Position numbers and translations under genes: made by a program. The notes below the pieces were generated by a model. It saw only the letters and a list, made by a program, of their open reading frames with translations. It was not told where the DNA came from and made no database searches. A stretch of DNA of 64,000 nucleotides from Cypionkella sp. GTDB lineage: Bacteria > Pseudomonadota > Alphaproteobacteria > Rhodobacterales > Rhodobacteraceae. Where the stretch lies: contig NZ_JAUSBA010000071.1 of the NCBI RefSeq assembly GCF_030652235.1, positions 1 through 64,000 on the forward strand, in the 5' to 3' direction. Below are positions 43,596-53,212 of the stretch, piece by piece. How positions within the stretch are numbered: position 1 is the first letter of the stretch; each line of letters opens with the position of its first letter.

Positions 43596-43939
43596 CGTCG
43601 GATGGTGGCGAAGGTTGCAATTCTGAGAGTATGATCGACTGTCAATCCTACAACGCGAAGAGCTTCCGCTGAGCCCTCGGCTACTGGTCACCTAAAGAAT
43701 ACGAAACCCGAATTGCCTAACAGGCGGCTTAGTTCGGATGGCACCCTGTGGTCCAGCCCGAGGGGTTCACTCCACTTGCGACCCTTAACCGTGTCAATTA
43801 TGACCGCAAAACGTGAAAACAGTTGGAAATGAGATCGGGCAACACCTATAGCACGAACGAGTGTCCAGACCGCTTTCCCGTCCGTGCCGGGAGGTCAACC
43901 AAGTCGGTGGGGCGCAAACTTTGCGGGTTAGCGCAAGTT
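43596..43939. other. Intergenic region with an insertion-sequence relic
   Basis: No intact gene. It separates the decayed plasmid module from the metal island and contains the IS3 transposase relic at 43628-43720. The remaining bases show nothing I can name. Confidence 0.5.
43628..43720 (+). pseudogene. IS3-family transposase C-terminal relic
   Basis: In one frame this reads QSYNAKSFR-stop-ALGYWSPKEYETRIA-stop. Apart from the internal stop it resembles the terminal YNxxRxHSALGYxSPxEYE motif of IS3-family OrfB transposases. The start of the gene is absent. Confidence 0.6.
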
Positions 43940-44827
43940 TCAAAGTACCTGAGCCAATAGTGACAAAGCAATCACCGCAACCAGCCCGCCTGCCAAGACT
44001 TCAAACCACGGCAAAATGCGGATTATGCCTTTCCCCGGCAGGCTGGCCAAAGCGCCTTCGCGCATCACGACCGCCATAACCGCGACGGTCACGGTGACGA
44101 TGGCTGTACCAATTCCCATCGCAAAAACACCTGCCACGCCAGCCATGCCAATGCCAAGTTGCCAGGTCAAAATCAGCAAGAACAATGCCCCAGAGCACGG
44201 CCGCATGGCAATTCCCGTGATCAACACCATGCCGTCGCGCCAGCTGGTCAGACTATCCACGTCCTCGACAGTGGGGCCGTGGGCATGCCCACAATGTTCG
44301 TCGTGAACATGGCCGGAATGATCATCCTGCCGGGTTTGGCGCTGCAATCCGCGCAGCCCCCGCCACATCAGCCAAAGGCCGACACCGACAATCGCAAGGG
44401 TGCCCACGGGGGCCATGATGTCATCGGCAACACCGTGGGCCTGCTCGCGCGTCCAGCCCAGCAAAGCCACACCCGCATATACAAAACCAACTGCAACAGC
44501 GGCCTGCGCCAGACTGGCCGCCAGCGAAATCGCTGACAGTGTCAACAGCGGCACACGCCGCCCCAGCCCAAAACCGCCGATGACAACCTTGCCGTGACCC
44601 GGCCCCGCCGCATGCAGAAAGCCATAGCTGAAACAGACGGTCAGAAGTGCCGCCAGCGCCCCCGGTTGCTGCCTTTTGATGGCGCGCACCGCAGCGGCAA
44701 GCGAGGATTGGATTTCACGCTGACCGGCCAAGATCCAGGCCTGCAAGGCGGCAAAACCACCGGTGAGCCATAAAATCAGCAGGGATACCGCCAAAACGGC
44801 ACCAAGACCTATGAGTGCGCGGCGCAT
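43940..44827 (-). CDS. NicO/RcnA-type nickel/cobalt transporter
   Basis: A 295-residue membrane protein with about six helices. The family motifs are FLHAAGPGHGKVVIGGFGLG (His-rich gate) and AMRPCSGALFLLILTWQLG. A cytoplasmic loop rich in His (DDHSGHVHDEHCGHAHG) would bind metal. NicO proteins move Ni or Co, usually out of the cell. It overlaps the DUF1007 gene by 19 bases, so the two act together. Confidence 0.88.
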   Translation of the reverse strand: MRRALIGLGAVLAVSLLILWLTGGFAALQAWILAGQREIQSSLAAAVRAIKRQQPGALAALLTVCFSYGFLHAAGPGHGKVVIGGFGLGRRVPLLTLSAISLAASLAQAAVAVGFVYAGVALLGWTREQAHGVADDIMAPVGTLAIVGVGLWLMWRGLRGLQRQTRQDDHSGHVHDEHCGHAHGPTVEDVDSLTSWRDGMVLITGIAMRPCSGALFLLILTWQLGIGMAGVAGVFAMGIGTAIVTVTVAVMAVVMREGALASLPGKGIIRILPWFEVLAGGLVAVIALSLLAQVL

Positions 44828-45459
44828 GTCACACGAACCTCCTCGGCAAAGATGGATCCCATGGCAGGGAAATCACTTTCTACATCAACGGGTAAGGCTG
44901 CAATCGCGGCATCAAGCTGTTCATTCGCGGCCTTCATGTCGGGCCTTTGGATGGTGGCCTTGCAGTCTGATCTTCCGGTAACCTTGGGTTCTCCGATAAT
45001 GTAGTAACCGGTGTACAAGCTGGGATCATAGACCCGAATGACCAAGGGATCAGCACCAAGAGCAAGGGGCGGAACAAGTTGCCGGAAATGCGATGTCGTG
45101 ATCTTGTCGTTTGCATAGGTTGCGGTCCAATCAGACGGGCCAGACAACTGCAAAGGCGCCGTACCATTCAGGGCGAAGGTGTCACCGGGATAGCCTTCAT
45201 CCCAATGCATATCAAACCCGGACAGTGCCGCCACTTCGGTGGTCGTAAGCTGCCCATCAAAATCCGAGTCCATGCCCCTGTCTGCGACAAATTGCAGCGA
45301 CGTCAGATCATCATAGGTCCAAGTGATACGAACACCTTCCGCTTCGCCTGCCGCGTTGAATGCGACTTCCAGTTGAGCGTCCACAAAAATATGCGGATGC
45401 GCCTCGGCGGGCGTGCCAAGCAGCGTTGACAGCACGGGGATCATCGAAAGTCGGTTCAT
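44809..45459 (-). CDS. DUF1007 periplasmic partner of the NicO transporter
   Basis: A 216-residue exported protein. The signal peptide is followed directly by AHPHIFVDAQLEVAF, the typical mature start of DUF1007 proteins, with two His for metal. There is an EF-hand-like DSDFDGQLTTTE. DUF1007 genes are commonly linked to NicO and thought to deliver divalent metals. ATG 45459 fits the signal peptide; a longer start at 45477 exists. Confidence 0.85.
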   Translation of the reverse strand: MNRLSMIPVLSTLLGTPAEAHPHIFVDAQLEVAFNAAGEAEGVRITWTYDDLTSLQFVADRGMDSDFDGQLTTTEVAALSGFDMHWDEGYPGDTFALNGTAPLQLSGPSDWTATYANDKITTSHFRQLVPPLALGADPLVIRVYDPSLYTGYYIIGEPKVTGRSDCKATIQRPDMKAANEQLDAAIAALPVDVESDFPAMGSIFAEEVRVTCAAHS

Positions 45460-45620
45460 ATGCGGCTCAACTCCCAAGATGCGCGTCTATAATGTTTGCA
45501 ACGTTTCAAGTCCAAGCGGATTGTTTCAAGCCTCACGATTGCCGTTGATAAAAGCCGCTGACGCACAGGCGACACTTCGCGCATTGCGCCGAAAACTTGG
45601 CTCGTCCAGACACGCCTTGA

Positions 45621-46004
45621 TCAACCGCCAAGGGAGCTTAAAATCGGGCAATCGGGCCGCTGATCGCCCGCGCAGCAGCGCACAAGGTCGGAAAGTGTGT
45701 CGCGCATCGCTTCGAGATCAGTGATTTTGGCCTCGATCTGCTTAAGATGATCTTTTGCAATTGCGCGCACATCTGCGCTGGCACGGGATTTGTCTTCCCA
45801 AAGCGCAAGCAACGCACGACAGTTCTCAATCGTAAAGCCCAAGGCGCGAGCGCGGCCCAGAAACGCCAGTTTGTGCATGTCGCTGTCGCGAAAGGTGCGG
45901 TAGCCGTTGCCGTCGCGCAGAGGTTTGATCAGGCCGATTTCTTCGTAGTACCGGATGGTTTTGGCAGGCACGCCCGAGCGGTTAGCAACGTCTGAGATGT
46001 TCAT
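45621..46004 (-). CDS. cueR: CueR-type MerR regulator
   Basis: A 127-residue MerR-family activator. The N-terminal helix-turn-helix (NISDVANRSGVPAKTIRYYE) is followed by a dimerisation helix and the metal loop CCAGDQRPDCPIL, with the two cysteines spaced as in Cu(I)-sensing CueR. AAGGAG precedes ATG 46004, 11 bases after the copA stop, so copA and cueR form one operon. It should bind the 19-base-spacer promoters at 48538-48625. Confidence 0.93.
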   Translation of the reverse strand: MNISDVANRSGVPAKTIRYYEEIGLIKPLRDGNGYRTFRDSDMHKLAFLGRARALGFTIENCRALLALWEDKSRASADVRAIAKDHLKQIEAKITDLEAMRDTLSDLVRCCAGDQRPDCPILSSLGG

Positions 46005-46015
46005 CGGATTCTCCT

Positions 46016-48508
46016 TCAGGCTATCACTGGGTGCAATGGTTCAGGCTGCATCTCTGGCCCCACCGGATGCGGCGCGGCCTGCACCCGGCGCAAGCGCAGG
46101 GCGTTGGTCAGCACGAACACGCTGGAGACGGCCATCGCCCCTGCCGCAAGGGCGGGCGACAAAAGCGGGCCGCCAAACGGGTAAAGCGCCCCTGCCGCGA
46201 CCGGGATCAGCACGATGTTATAGCCAAAAGCCCAAAACAGGTTCTGGCGGATGTTGCGCATCGTGGCGCTGCTGATGGCAAAGGCGTTTACCACCGCCCC
46301 AAGATCGCCTGACATCAGCACGACATCCGCTGTTTCAATCGCCACATCGGTGCCAGTGCCTATCGCAATGCCCACGTCGGCTGCGGCCAGTGCGGGCGCA
46401 TCGTTGATGCCGTCACCGACAAAGGCCACCGGGCCATGAACGCTCAGGGCCTTGATCGCATCGACTTTGCCGGCGGGAAGCACCTCTGCCACGACATGGC
46501 CGATGCCCAGTTCAGCGGCGATTTTGTCTGCGGTAGCCTGATTGTCGCCGGTGATCATCACTACTCGCAAACCCTTTGCCTGCAATGCGGCAATCGCTGC
46601 GGGAGTCGTGGGTTTCACTGGATCGGCCACCCCAACCACTGCCGCCAACCTACCATCCACCGCCAGATACAGCGGCGTGCGCCCCCGTTGTGCCATCGCC
46701 GCAGCCGGGTCTGCGTCCGGCAAAACCACGCCCTCGCGGCGCATCAAGCGGTCCGCGCCCGCCAACAACGCGCGCCCGCCCACTGTGGCGCGCACGCCAA
46801 AGCCGGGAATGGCGTCGAAATCAGCGGCCTGCGGAACTGTCAGATTGCGCTGCGTCGCCGCGCGCAGGATCGCGCTGGCAACCGGGTGTTCGGACTGCGC
46901 TTCGGCGGCGGCCAGCAGGGCCAGCACCTCGGCCTCGGCAAAGCCGTCCATCACCACAAGATCGGTCAGTTCCGGGCGGCCCGCCGTCAGCGTGCCGGTC
47001 TTGTCCAGCGCCACCACTTTGACCGATTGCAGGCGTTGCAAAGCGTCGCCCTTGCGAAACAGAACCCCCAGTTCCGCCGCGCGCCCGGTGCCCACCATGA
47101 TCGAGGTCGGCGTGGCCAGCCCCATCGCACAGGGGCAGGCGATGATCAGCACCGCCACCCCCGCCACCAGCGCATGCGCCAAGGTCGGGCTGGGCCCGAA
47201 TGCCAGCCACACCGCCACCGTCAGCGCCGCCAGCGCCATCACCGCGGGCACGAACCACAGGGTGATGCGGTCCACCAGGCCTTGGATCGGCAGCTTGGCG
47301 CTTTGCGCCTGTTCCACCATGCGGATGATCTGCGACAACACGGTATCGGCGCCCACATGGGTCGCGCGCAGCACCAGCGCCCCGGTCCCGTTCACCGTGC
47401 CCCCAGTGACCAGCGCCCCTGCGGCCTTGGCGACGGGGGCCGGTTCACCGGTGATCATGCTTTCATCGACATAAGACGCGCCGCTGATCACCACACCGTC
47501 CACCGCGATACGCTCGCCGGGGCGGGTATGCACCAGATCGGTTGTGATGATCTGATCCAGTGGCAGTTCCACCACGTCGCCGTCGCGTTCAACCCGTGCG
47601 GACTTGGGCGCCAGCCCCACCAGACGCCGGATCGCCGCCCCGGTGCGGCCCTTGGCCCGCGCCTCCAACGTGCGGCCCAAAAGGATCAGCACCACGATCA
47701 CCGCCGCCGCCTCGTAATAGACTGCCGCCGTGCCGGGGGGCAAAAGGCCGGGCGCAAAGGTGGCCACCACTGAAAACCCGTAAGCCGCCGTGGTGCCAAG
47801 GGCCACAAGGCTGTTCATGTCAGGCGCTGCGCGCAGAAGGGCGGGATAGCCCTTACGGTAAAACCCCTGCCCCGGCCAGACCAGCACGATGGTCGTCAGC
47901 ACGAATTGCAACACCCAACTGGTTTGCATGCCGATCGTGTTCGCGATCAACATATGTATCGCCGGGAAAAGATGGCCGCCCATTTCTGCCACGAACACCG
48001 GCAGCGTCAGCGCCGCCGCCACCCACGTCATCCGCGCCAGTTTGGCGGCCTCGCGGTCTTTGCGGGTTCCCTGATCCTCGTCACTGCGCGCCGCAATCGT
48101 GGCGGGATAGCCTGCGGCCACCGACACTGCGATCAAATCGGCTGGCGTCACCTGCCCAAGATAATAGCGCAGATGCGCGGTTTCCGTCGCCAGATTGACA
48201 CTGGCCTGCGCCACTCCCGGCACGCCTGCCAGCGCGCGTTCCACCCGGCCCACACAGGACGCGCAGGTCATATCCTGCACCTGCAACTCCACCTCGGCCA
48301 ACCGCGCAGGGTAGCCCGCCCGGTCCAGCACCTGTGCCAGATCACCGGCAGCGGCGTTGCCATCCGTCGTGATCCGTGCGGTTTCCGTGGCAAGGTTCAC
48401 CTCGGCACCGGTCACGCCGGGTGCCGCCTTCAACGCGCGCTCCACCCGGCCCACACAGGACGCGCAGGTCATTCCTTCGACAGACAGGGTGATGGTTTGG
48501 GCGGACAT
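46016..48508 (-). CDS. copA: Cu(I)-exporting P-type ATPase
   Basis: An 830-residue P1B ATPase. Two N-terminal heavy-metal domains each carry [14 protein letters not shown]. The membrane CPC motif is [14 protein letters not shown], the phosphorylation site is [16 protein letters not shown], and the hinge is [20 protein letters not shown]. These are diagnostic of CopA, which pumps Cu(I) to the periplasm. ATG 48508 has GAGG six bases upstream; a longer frame begins at 48622 but crosses the promoter. Confidence 0.96.
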   Translation of the reverse strand: MSAQTITLSVEGMTCASCVGRVERALKAAPGVTGAEVNLATETARITTDGNAAAGDLAQVLDRAGYPARLAEVELQVQDMTCASCVGRVERALAGVPGVAQASVNLATETAHLRYYLGQVTPADLIAVSVAAGYPATIAARSDEDQGTRKDREAAKLARMTWVAAALTLPVFVAEMGGHLFPAIHMLIANTIGMQTSWVLQFVLTTIVLVWPGQGFYRKGYPALLRAAPDMNSLVALGTTAAYGFSVVATFAPGLLPPGTAAVYYEAAAVIVVLILLGRTLEARAKGRTGAAIRRLVGLAPKSARVERDGDVVELPLDQIITTDLVHTRPGERIAVDGVVISGASYVDESMITGEPAPVAKAAGALVTGGTVNGTGALVLRATHVGADTVLSQIIRMVEQAQSAKLPIQGLVDRITLWFVPAVMALAALTVAVWLAFGPSPTLAHALVAGVAVLIIACPCAMGLATPTSIMVGTGRAAELGVLFRKGDALQRLQSVKVVALDKTGTLTAGRPELTDLVVMDGFAEAEVLALLAAAEAQSEHPVASAILRAATQRNLTVPQAADFDAIPGFGVRATVGGRALLAGADRLMRREGVVLPDADPAAAMAQRGRTPLYLAVDGRLAAVVGVADPVKPTTPAAIAALQAKGLRVVMITGDNQATADKIAAELGIGHVVAEVLPAGKVDAIKALSVHGPVAFVGDGINDAPALAAADVGIAIGTGTDVAIETADVVLMSGDLGAVVNAFAISSATMRNIRQNLFWAFGYNIVLIPVAAGALYPFGGPLLSPALAAGAMAVSSVFVLTNALRLRRVQAAPHPVGPEMQPEPLHPVIA

Positions 48509-48537
48509 GGCGGACCTCATTTGCTTTGGACCTGTCT

Positions 48538-48568
48538 TATATGAGGGTTCCCAACACTGGAAGGTCAA
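48538..48568 (-). promoter_or_regulatory. CueR-type promoter of copA
   Basis: On the minus strand -35 TTGACC and -10 CATATA are 19 bases apart, the long spacer typical of MerR-family promoters. The spacer holds the dyad TTCCAGTGTTGGGAA, close to known CueR sites. Confidence 0.8.
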
Positions 48569-48594
48569 GCCCCAAAGAAAAGTTTTCTGCCCCC

Positions 48595-48625
48595 TTGACC
48601 TTCCAGTGTTGGAAACCCCCATCTC
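48595..48625 (+). promoter_or_regulatory. CueR-type promoter of copZ
   Basis: TTGACC, then a 19-base spacer with TTCCAGTGTTGGAA (perfect outer dyad), then a weak -10 at about 48620-48625. It mirrors the copA promoter, so one regulator probably fires both divergent genes under copper. Confidence 0.75.
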
Positions 48626-48649
48626 GGTCAGACAAAATGGAGAACCCCA

Positions 48650-48847
48650 ATGACCAGACTTTCAATCCCGAGCATGAGCTGCGGACACTGCAAGGCGACC
48701 GTGGAAAAAACCGTGGCCAGCCTCGACCCTGCGGCGAAAGTGGCCGTTGATCTGGCAACCCGCCACGTTGACGTGACCAGCACAAGCACGACAGCAGCCC
48801 TGATCGCCGCCCTGAAAGGTGCCGGATTTGCGGCTGCGGTCGCCTGA
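48650..48847 (+). CDS. copZ: CopZ-like copper chaperone
   Basis: A 65-residue single heavy-metal domain. The metal site is [15 protein letters not shown] and the fold is the usual ferredoxin-like HMA ([14 protein letters not shown]). It would hand Cu(I) to CopA. GGAG lies eight bases before ATG 48650. It is divergent from copA under a matching promoter. Confidence 0.92.
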   Translation: MTRLSIPSMSCGHCKATVEKTVASLDPAAKVAVDLATRHVDVTSTSTTAALIAALKGAGFAAAVA

Positions 48848-48849
48848 GG

Positions 48850-48920
48850 CGCAGCCAGCGGGTGCTGGCTGCGATACTTTCGGCCTTTGAACCCTGCCTG
48901 CCTCGCATGGGGCAGGCAGG
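48850..48920. terminator. Pair of stem-loops between copZ and the convergent gene
   Basis: First stem CGCAGCCAGC/GCTGGCTGCG (48850-48873), second CCTGCCTGCC/GGCAGGCAGG (48893-48920), each with ten paired bases. Neither has a strong T-run. They lie between converging genes and probably end transcription from both sides. Confidence 0.65.
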
Positions 48921-48936
48921 CCAATGCCCCCGCTGA

Positions 48937-49221
48937 TCACATTTTCATGTGCATGCTATCCATGAGCGTCATCTCCGGCATCCCTTCGCAGCCAACCATG
49001 ATCTTCATCATCGCTTCATCGTCAGAGATATCGCCAAGCGTGGATCCCGCCATCGGATCGGCCATGAATGCCTTGGTAGCCGTCATCATCGCGTCGGCAT
49101 CCAGCGCCAGATAGTCCTTGCAGGTCATTTTCGCCGCATCGGTGGCGTCTTGTGCCATCGCCTGCGTCGCCAAAATCATGGCGATCATACCACTTGCCAG
49201 GGCTGCTTTGGTTGACTTCAT
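48937..49221 (-). CDS. HdeA/HdeB-like periplasmic protein
   Basis: A 94-residue protein with a signal peptide (ALASGMIAMILATQAMAQ). The mature start MTCKDYLALDADAMMTATKA and the second Cys in MVGCEGMPEMTLMDSM match the two-cysteine helical HdeA layout. HdeA-like chaperones protect periplasmic proteins. The high Met content of the mature part (11 Met, ending MDSMHMKM) might also bind copper. AAAGGAC precedes ATG 49221. Confidence 0.7.
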   Translation of the reverse strand: MKSTKAALASGMIAMILATQAMAQDATDAAKMTCKDYLALDADAMMTATKAFMADPMAGSTLGDISDDEAMMKIMVGCEGMPEMTLMDSMHMKM

Positions 49222-49404
49222 CTTGTCGTCCTTTCGTTATTCCGCACCCCAATGATGCGGGCCAGAGTCTTCTGGTGCTTTGGTCCTTGCCGCCTAATCT
49301 GCCTGTCAGGCCATCGGGGTGTACTGCAGGAAAATTCTTCAAAGCTGGCCTGATCGGTGCCCGGCAAAGGCCGCAAGCGCCATGCAGCACTCTGTCCAAA
49401 GCCG

Positions 49405-51345
49405 CTACACATGGCTGATTGGCCCGCTGTTGTCAGGTGGCAGGATCAAGCCGCTCAATCTCTGTAATTCCGTGCCGATCCTGCCGCGTTGGTCAGCGGG
49501 ATAAGAGTCAGCGGGCGGCAGGCCTTTGTTCAGATAGAACAGCACCAGATCACGGGCGATCGGGGCTGCCGCTGTCGAACCGCCGCCCCCATGTTCAACA
49601 AGAACACTCACTGCGATCTCTGGTTTATCGAATGGGGCGAAGGCGGTGAAAAGCGCGTGGTCGCGCCGTTTCCAAGGCAGTTCGGCCTGAGTTCGAACTC
49701 CCTCCGCGCGTTCGGCGGCCGTGATGCTGAACACTTGGCTTGACCCGGTCTTACCCGCCATGAATTGCCCTTCGGTCACTATCCGCGAGGCTTTCGCCGT
49801 GCCGCGATCCGAATTGACCACATCAAACATGCCTTGGTGGACCAAGGTCAGGGCCTCCGTTGAAATGCCAAGCGATTCCGCCAACGGGTCAGTGGCTGCT
49901 GTCGGCGATTTTACGATGCGCGGAATCACTAAGCGGCCCGAAGCAATTCGCGCAGCCATAACGGCAAGCTGCATCGGGGTCGCCAGAACGAAACCCTGCC
50001 CGATTGAGGTATTGATCGTATCCCCGATCAACCACTCACTTCCCTGCTTTTCTTGTTTCCAAGCGCGGGAAGGATTCACCCCGGCCGACATGCCCGAAAA
50101 CGGCAAATCTGGCCGCTGGCCAAGGCCAAGCCGCGCATTCATCGCGTTCAACCCATCGATGCCAACACGCTGCGCCATCTCATAAAAGAATACATCGCAG
50201 GATTCGCGCAGCGCACCTTGCAGGTTCACGCGCCCGTGGCCGCCCTTTTTCCAGCAGTGAAACTTGCGTCCTGAGATCTCGACAAAACCGGGGCAACTGA
50301 CTGTATCATCGTCCTTCACCACCCCTGCTTCGAGAGCGGCAAGCGCAAGCGACATCTTAACCGTCGAGCCGGGCGGATAGGCTCCTTGCACAGTCTTGTC
50401 GGCCAAGGGCCGATATTCGGAGTCTCGCAGGGCGCCATAGTCACGGGACGATATTCCATTCACGAACAGATTCGGGTCAAACGACGGGGCAGAAACCGAC
50501 GCCAAGATGTCGCCATTGCGAACGTCTATGACAACCGCAGCGGCGCTCTGATCACCCAACCGCGCGAGGGTGAAGTTTTGCAGATGATGATCTAGCGTCA
50601 AGTGAAGGTCTTCGCCCGCGGTCGGTGCCGTTCGTTCAAGATCGCGCATAACGCGGCCTGTGGCGTTGACCTCAACTGCCAAGGTGCCCTGAACCCCACG
50701 CAATTCGGTTTCAAACGCCTTTTCAACACTGATTTTACCTATCTTGAACCCTGGCAGAGACAGCAGTGGGTCTTGCGTATCGGTCTCTTCAAGATCATTT
50801 GCGCTGACACGCCCGACATAGCCGATGGTGTGCGCAAAATCAGGACCGAACGGATAGGTCCGTTGCAATACAGTTTCAAGGTTGACGCCGGGCAGCGTGG
50901 GCGCGTTCACAGCAACCCGCGAAAGGGTTTCCCATGTGATGTCTTCAGCAACGGTCAGCGGTACAAAGGCGCTGGTCTTCTCACTGGCCTTCAGAATATC
51001 AGCGATTTCGCTATCGGTGATCGGCATGATCAGTTGCAATCGCCTGAGAACCCCGGCGAGGTCACCTGCCCGCTCCCGCACAATCGTCACCTGATACGTA
51101 GGCCGATTGTCCGCGAGGACGTCGCCAAAACGGTCAAGGACACGCCCGCGTGCCGGGGCGATCAGTTGCAGGCTGATCCGGTTTTCCTCGGCAAGCAGGC
51201 GGTACTGCTCGGCGTCACGGATCTGCATTTGGCGCATTCGCAGCCCTAATGCACCAACGAACGCGGTTTGCGCGCCGCCCATCACAAGGACGCGTCGGGT
51301 TATACGCTTTTGGCTGTCTTCCGTGGCCTGAGCAGAACGACGCAT
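49405..51345 (-). CDS. mrdA: Penicillin-binding protein 2 (class B transpeptidase)
   Basis: A 646-residue peptidoglycan DD-transpeptidase. An N-terminal membrane anchor and dimerisation domain are followed by the transpeptidase domain with catalytic Ser in YPPGSTVKMSLALAALE, the second box ESCDVFFYEMA (SCD in place of SxN, as in PBP2) and the third box MAGKTGSSQVFS. PBP2 drives cell elongation. ATG 51345 overlaps the upstream stop (TGATG). It is an extra copy in a metal island; a chromosomal one would normally be with mreBCD and rodA, absent here. Confidence 0.9.
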   Translation of the reverse strand: MRRSAQATEDSQKRITRRVLVMGGAQTAFVGALGLRMRQMQIRDAEQYRLLAEENRISLQLIAPARGRVLDRFGDVLADNRPTYQVTIVRERAGDLAGVLRRLQLIMPITDSEIADILKASEKTSAFVPLTVAEDITWETLSRVAVNAPTLPGVNLETVLQRTYPFGPDFAHTIGYVGRVSANDLEETDTQDPLLSLPGFKIGKISVEKAFETELRGVQGTLAVEVNATGRVMRDLERTAPTAGEDLHLTLDHHLQNFTLARLGDQSAAAVVIDVRNGDILASVSAPSFDPNLFVNGISSRDYGALRDSEYRPLADKTVQGAYPPGSTVKMSLALAALEAGVVKDDDTVSCPGFVEISGRKFHCWKKGGHGRVNLQGALRESCDVFFYEMAQRVGIDGLNAMNARLGLGQRPDLPFSGMSAGVNPSRAWKQEKQGSEWLIGDTINTSIGQGFVLATPMQLAVMAARIASGRLVIPRIVKSPTAATDPLAESLGISTEALTLVHQGMFDVVNSDRGTAKASRIVTEGQFMAGKTGSSQVFSITAAERAEGVRTQAELPWKRRDHALFTAFAPFDKPEIAVSVLVEHGGGGSTAAAPIARDLVLFYLNKGLPPADSYPADQRGRIGTELQRLSGLILPPDNSGPISHV

Positions 51346-51815
51346 CAGATATCTCCAAACGGTGGAACTGCGAGAGGTAAGATCCGGCGCTTGCGCCATT
51401 CGGTACGGATGGAGAGGGCCAATAAGAATAGCCCAAGTGCGGTGACCGTCGGGCGGATAGGGTCGAACCAGCGCATCAAGGCTTCACCGCCAAAAATGAA
51501 CATCAAGACCTTGTTGCAGGTAGGACAGGCGATCCCCAAGAACGACGCGATGCTGCCGAGCCCGGCCTTATTGGTCGAACAGCTTGGCTGCCTGATTGCG
51601 GCAAATACTCCGGCCAAACTGGCGAACATGAAAAGCGAGGGAAGTTCCCATCCTTCAATCGGTGTCATTCTCGTGAAGAACGGATTGCCCCAGACCGCCG
51701 TGATTGTGCCCATCGCGGCAAAACTGAATGTTGCGATCAGAATTCCGCGTATGATCTTATGCGGATCGTGACGGGCAAAATGCGTTGAAAGCTGATTGGT
51801 AAGGCCCATTTCCAT
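51345..51815 (-). CDS. Membrane protein with CPTC motif, function unknown
   Basis: A 156-residue protein with about three to four hydrophobic segments (IIRGILIATFSFAAMGTITA; LFMFASLAGVFAAI; VTALGLFLLALSIR). The motif LGIACPTCNKVLMFIFGGEA places a CxxC at a membrane edge, as in thiol-redox or metal-transfer proteins. It is coupled to PBP2 by overlap. I do not recognise the family. Confidence 0.7.
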   Translation of the reverse strand: MEMGLTNQLSTHFARHDPHKIIRGILIATFSFAAMGTITAVWGNPFFTRMTPIEGWELPSLFMFASLAGVFAAIRQPSCSTNKAGLGSIASFLGIACPTCNKVLMFIFGGEALMRWFDPIRPTVTALGLFLLALSIRTEWRKRRILPLAVPPFGDI

Positions 51816-51818
51816 TCC

Positions 51819-52247
51819 CTATTCCGCCGCGAAAAGCACTTCGGCGAATTCATCGCCGTAGCCGACGTTCATGATCCACATGCCTGCCTTGGGTATCTTG
51901 CCTTGGCTTCGCCACGCCCCGGGACCGACCAATTCGAGCGGCTGGTCGAACCCATCCATGTGCATAGTGGTCATGGATAGAACCACGTCAGGTGGCATGC
52001 TGGATGGGATGTTTGACGTTGCGTCCGGCGAAAATTGGACTTCAATCCGATAGTTAAGATCACCCGTCATGTAGACTTGGGCTTCAATGAGGCCCTCCGG
52101 AAGCTGCTCTGAAAGGATCGCGGCAGGCCGTTCTGCTCCGGGGTCAGGCTCAGACTGCGGCCCAGAGCGAAGCGCGCCCCAAGCGAACAAGGCCGCAAGT
52201 GCAAGCATCGGAAGCCCAAAAAGGGCGCTGGCGATTTTAATCAACAT
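51819..52247 (-). CDS. YtkA/FixH-like exported domain protein
   Basis: A 142-residue protein with an N-terminal membrane anchor (IASALFGLPMLALAALFAWG) and a beta-sandwich-like domain. The segment MTTMHMDGFDQPLELVGPGA and the ending GMWIMNVGYG resemble YtkA/FixH domains seen near copper and cytochrome genes. The MTTMHM cluster could bind Cu(I). It overlaps the diheme cytochrome gene by 11 bases. Confidence 0.6.
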   Translation of the reverse strand: MLIKIASALFGLPMLALAALFAWGALRSGPQSEPDPGAERPAAILSEQLPEGLIEAQVYMTGDLNYRIEVQFSPDATSNIPSSMPPDVVLSMTTMHMDGFDQPLELVGPGAWRSQGKIPKAGMWIMNVGYGDEFAEVLFAAE

Positions 52248-53211
52248 TCATTTGCATCCCTGGTGTGTGAACCATTCCGGCCATGCCCGCATCCGCGATA
52301 GGCGTACCCGAAGGGGCCGGGGTGCCGGGCTGATCGAGCAAGTAGGTGGCGATTGCTTCTCTGTCGGCTTCATCCAGAAATGAGGTTCCGGCCTGCACGA
52401 CTTCTGCCATGCCGCCGCCGAACACATCGCCGTCAGGCATCACTCCAGTGCGCAAGGAATAGGCCATGTTGGCCACCGTCCAGCCTTTGGCCGCAAGATC
52501 GGCGGCAAGGATCGCAGGGGCTTTGCTGCCGCCGGGCAAATTGTCGTTGCCCGCCAGCGCCTCGCTTTCCTTCAGGCCGCCCAGCATGTTTCGTCCTGTG
52601 TGACAGGCCGCACAATGCGCGGGTCCGGTGACCAGTTGCTGCCCTCGGTTCCAATCCGGGCTTTGCCCCATAACCGGTGAGATCTTCGCAGGCGACAGGT
52701 AGGCCGCGCGCCACAGCTTCAGACCCCATCGCATATTGAACGGAAAGCTGACGTCACTTTCGGCAGCCGCCACCGGTACAGGTGGCACGGTCTGGATGGC
52801 AGCCCAGAGATCGGCGACATCCTGATCCGACAGATCGGCATAGAACTCGTACGGGAAGGCTGGATAGTAGGCTTTGCCATCCGGTCGGACCCCCTGCCGC
52901 AAGGCGACCGCGAACTGGTCCAAAGTCCAGTCGCCAATTCCATAGACTGGATCAGGGGTGATGTTCGGCGGTACGAAACTGCCAAACGGCGTATCAAGCG
53001 GCGCTCCACCCGAAAGGGCAGCACCGCCCTTCGCCGCACCGGTATGGCAAGCGATGCAACCACCTGACCGCGCCAGGTAAGCCCCCCGATAAGCATCGCC
53101 CGCCAACATGCCTAGGTGAACCGGTTCAGCGATGGGCCAACTTGCTACAATGGCAATGCCGACAAACCCCATCGCGCCAAAGGCAACGGCCGTGCGAATA
53201 AGCCCACGCAT
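52237..53211 (-). CDS. Diheme cytochrome c
   Basis: A 324-residue exported cytochrome with two CxxCH heme sites: GGCIACHTGAAKGG and HCAACHTGRNMLGG. The first helix after ATG 53211 (GLIRTAVAFGAMGFVGIAIV) is a signal or anchor. The layout resembles the cytochrome subunits of alcohol/aldehyde dehydrogenases, but no dehydrogenase is near, so it may pass electrons to the other cytochromes here. The stop of the preceding cytochrome lies one base upstream. Confidence 0.88.
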   Translation of the reverse strand: MRGLIRTAVAFGAMGFVGIAIVASWPIAEPVHLGMLAGDAYRGAYLARSGGCIACHTGAAKGGAALSGGAPLDTPFGSFVPPNITPDPVYGIGDWTLDQFAVALRQGVRPDGKAYYPAFPYEFYADLSDQDVADLWAAIQTVPPVPVAAAESDVSFPFNMRWGLKLWRAAYLSPAKISPVMGQSPDWNRGQQLVTGPAHCAACHTGRNMLGGLKESEALAGNDNLPGGSKAPAILAADLAAKGWTVANMAYSLRTGVMPDGDVFGGGMAEVVQAGTSFLDEADREAIATYLLDQPGTPAPSGTPIADAGMAGMVHTPGMQMNVD

Positions 53212-53212
53212 G

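Noticed and set aside
46436-47773. 445-codon open frame opposite copA
   Set aside because: His/Arg-rich shadow of the P-type ATPase gene.
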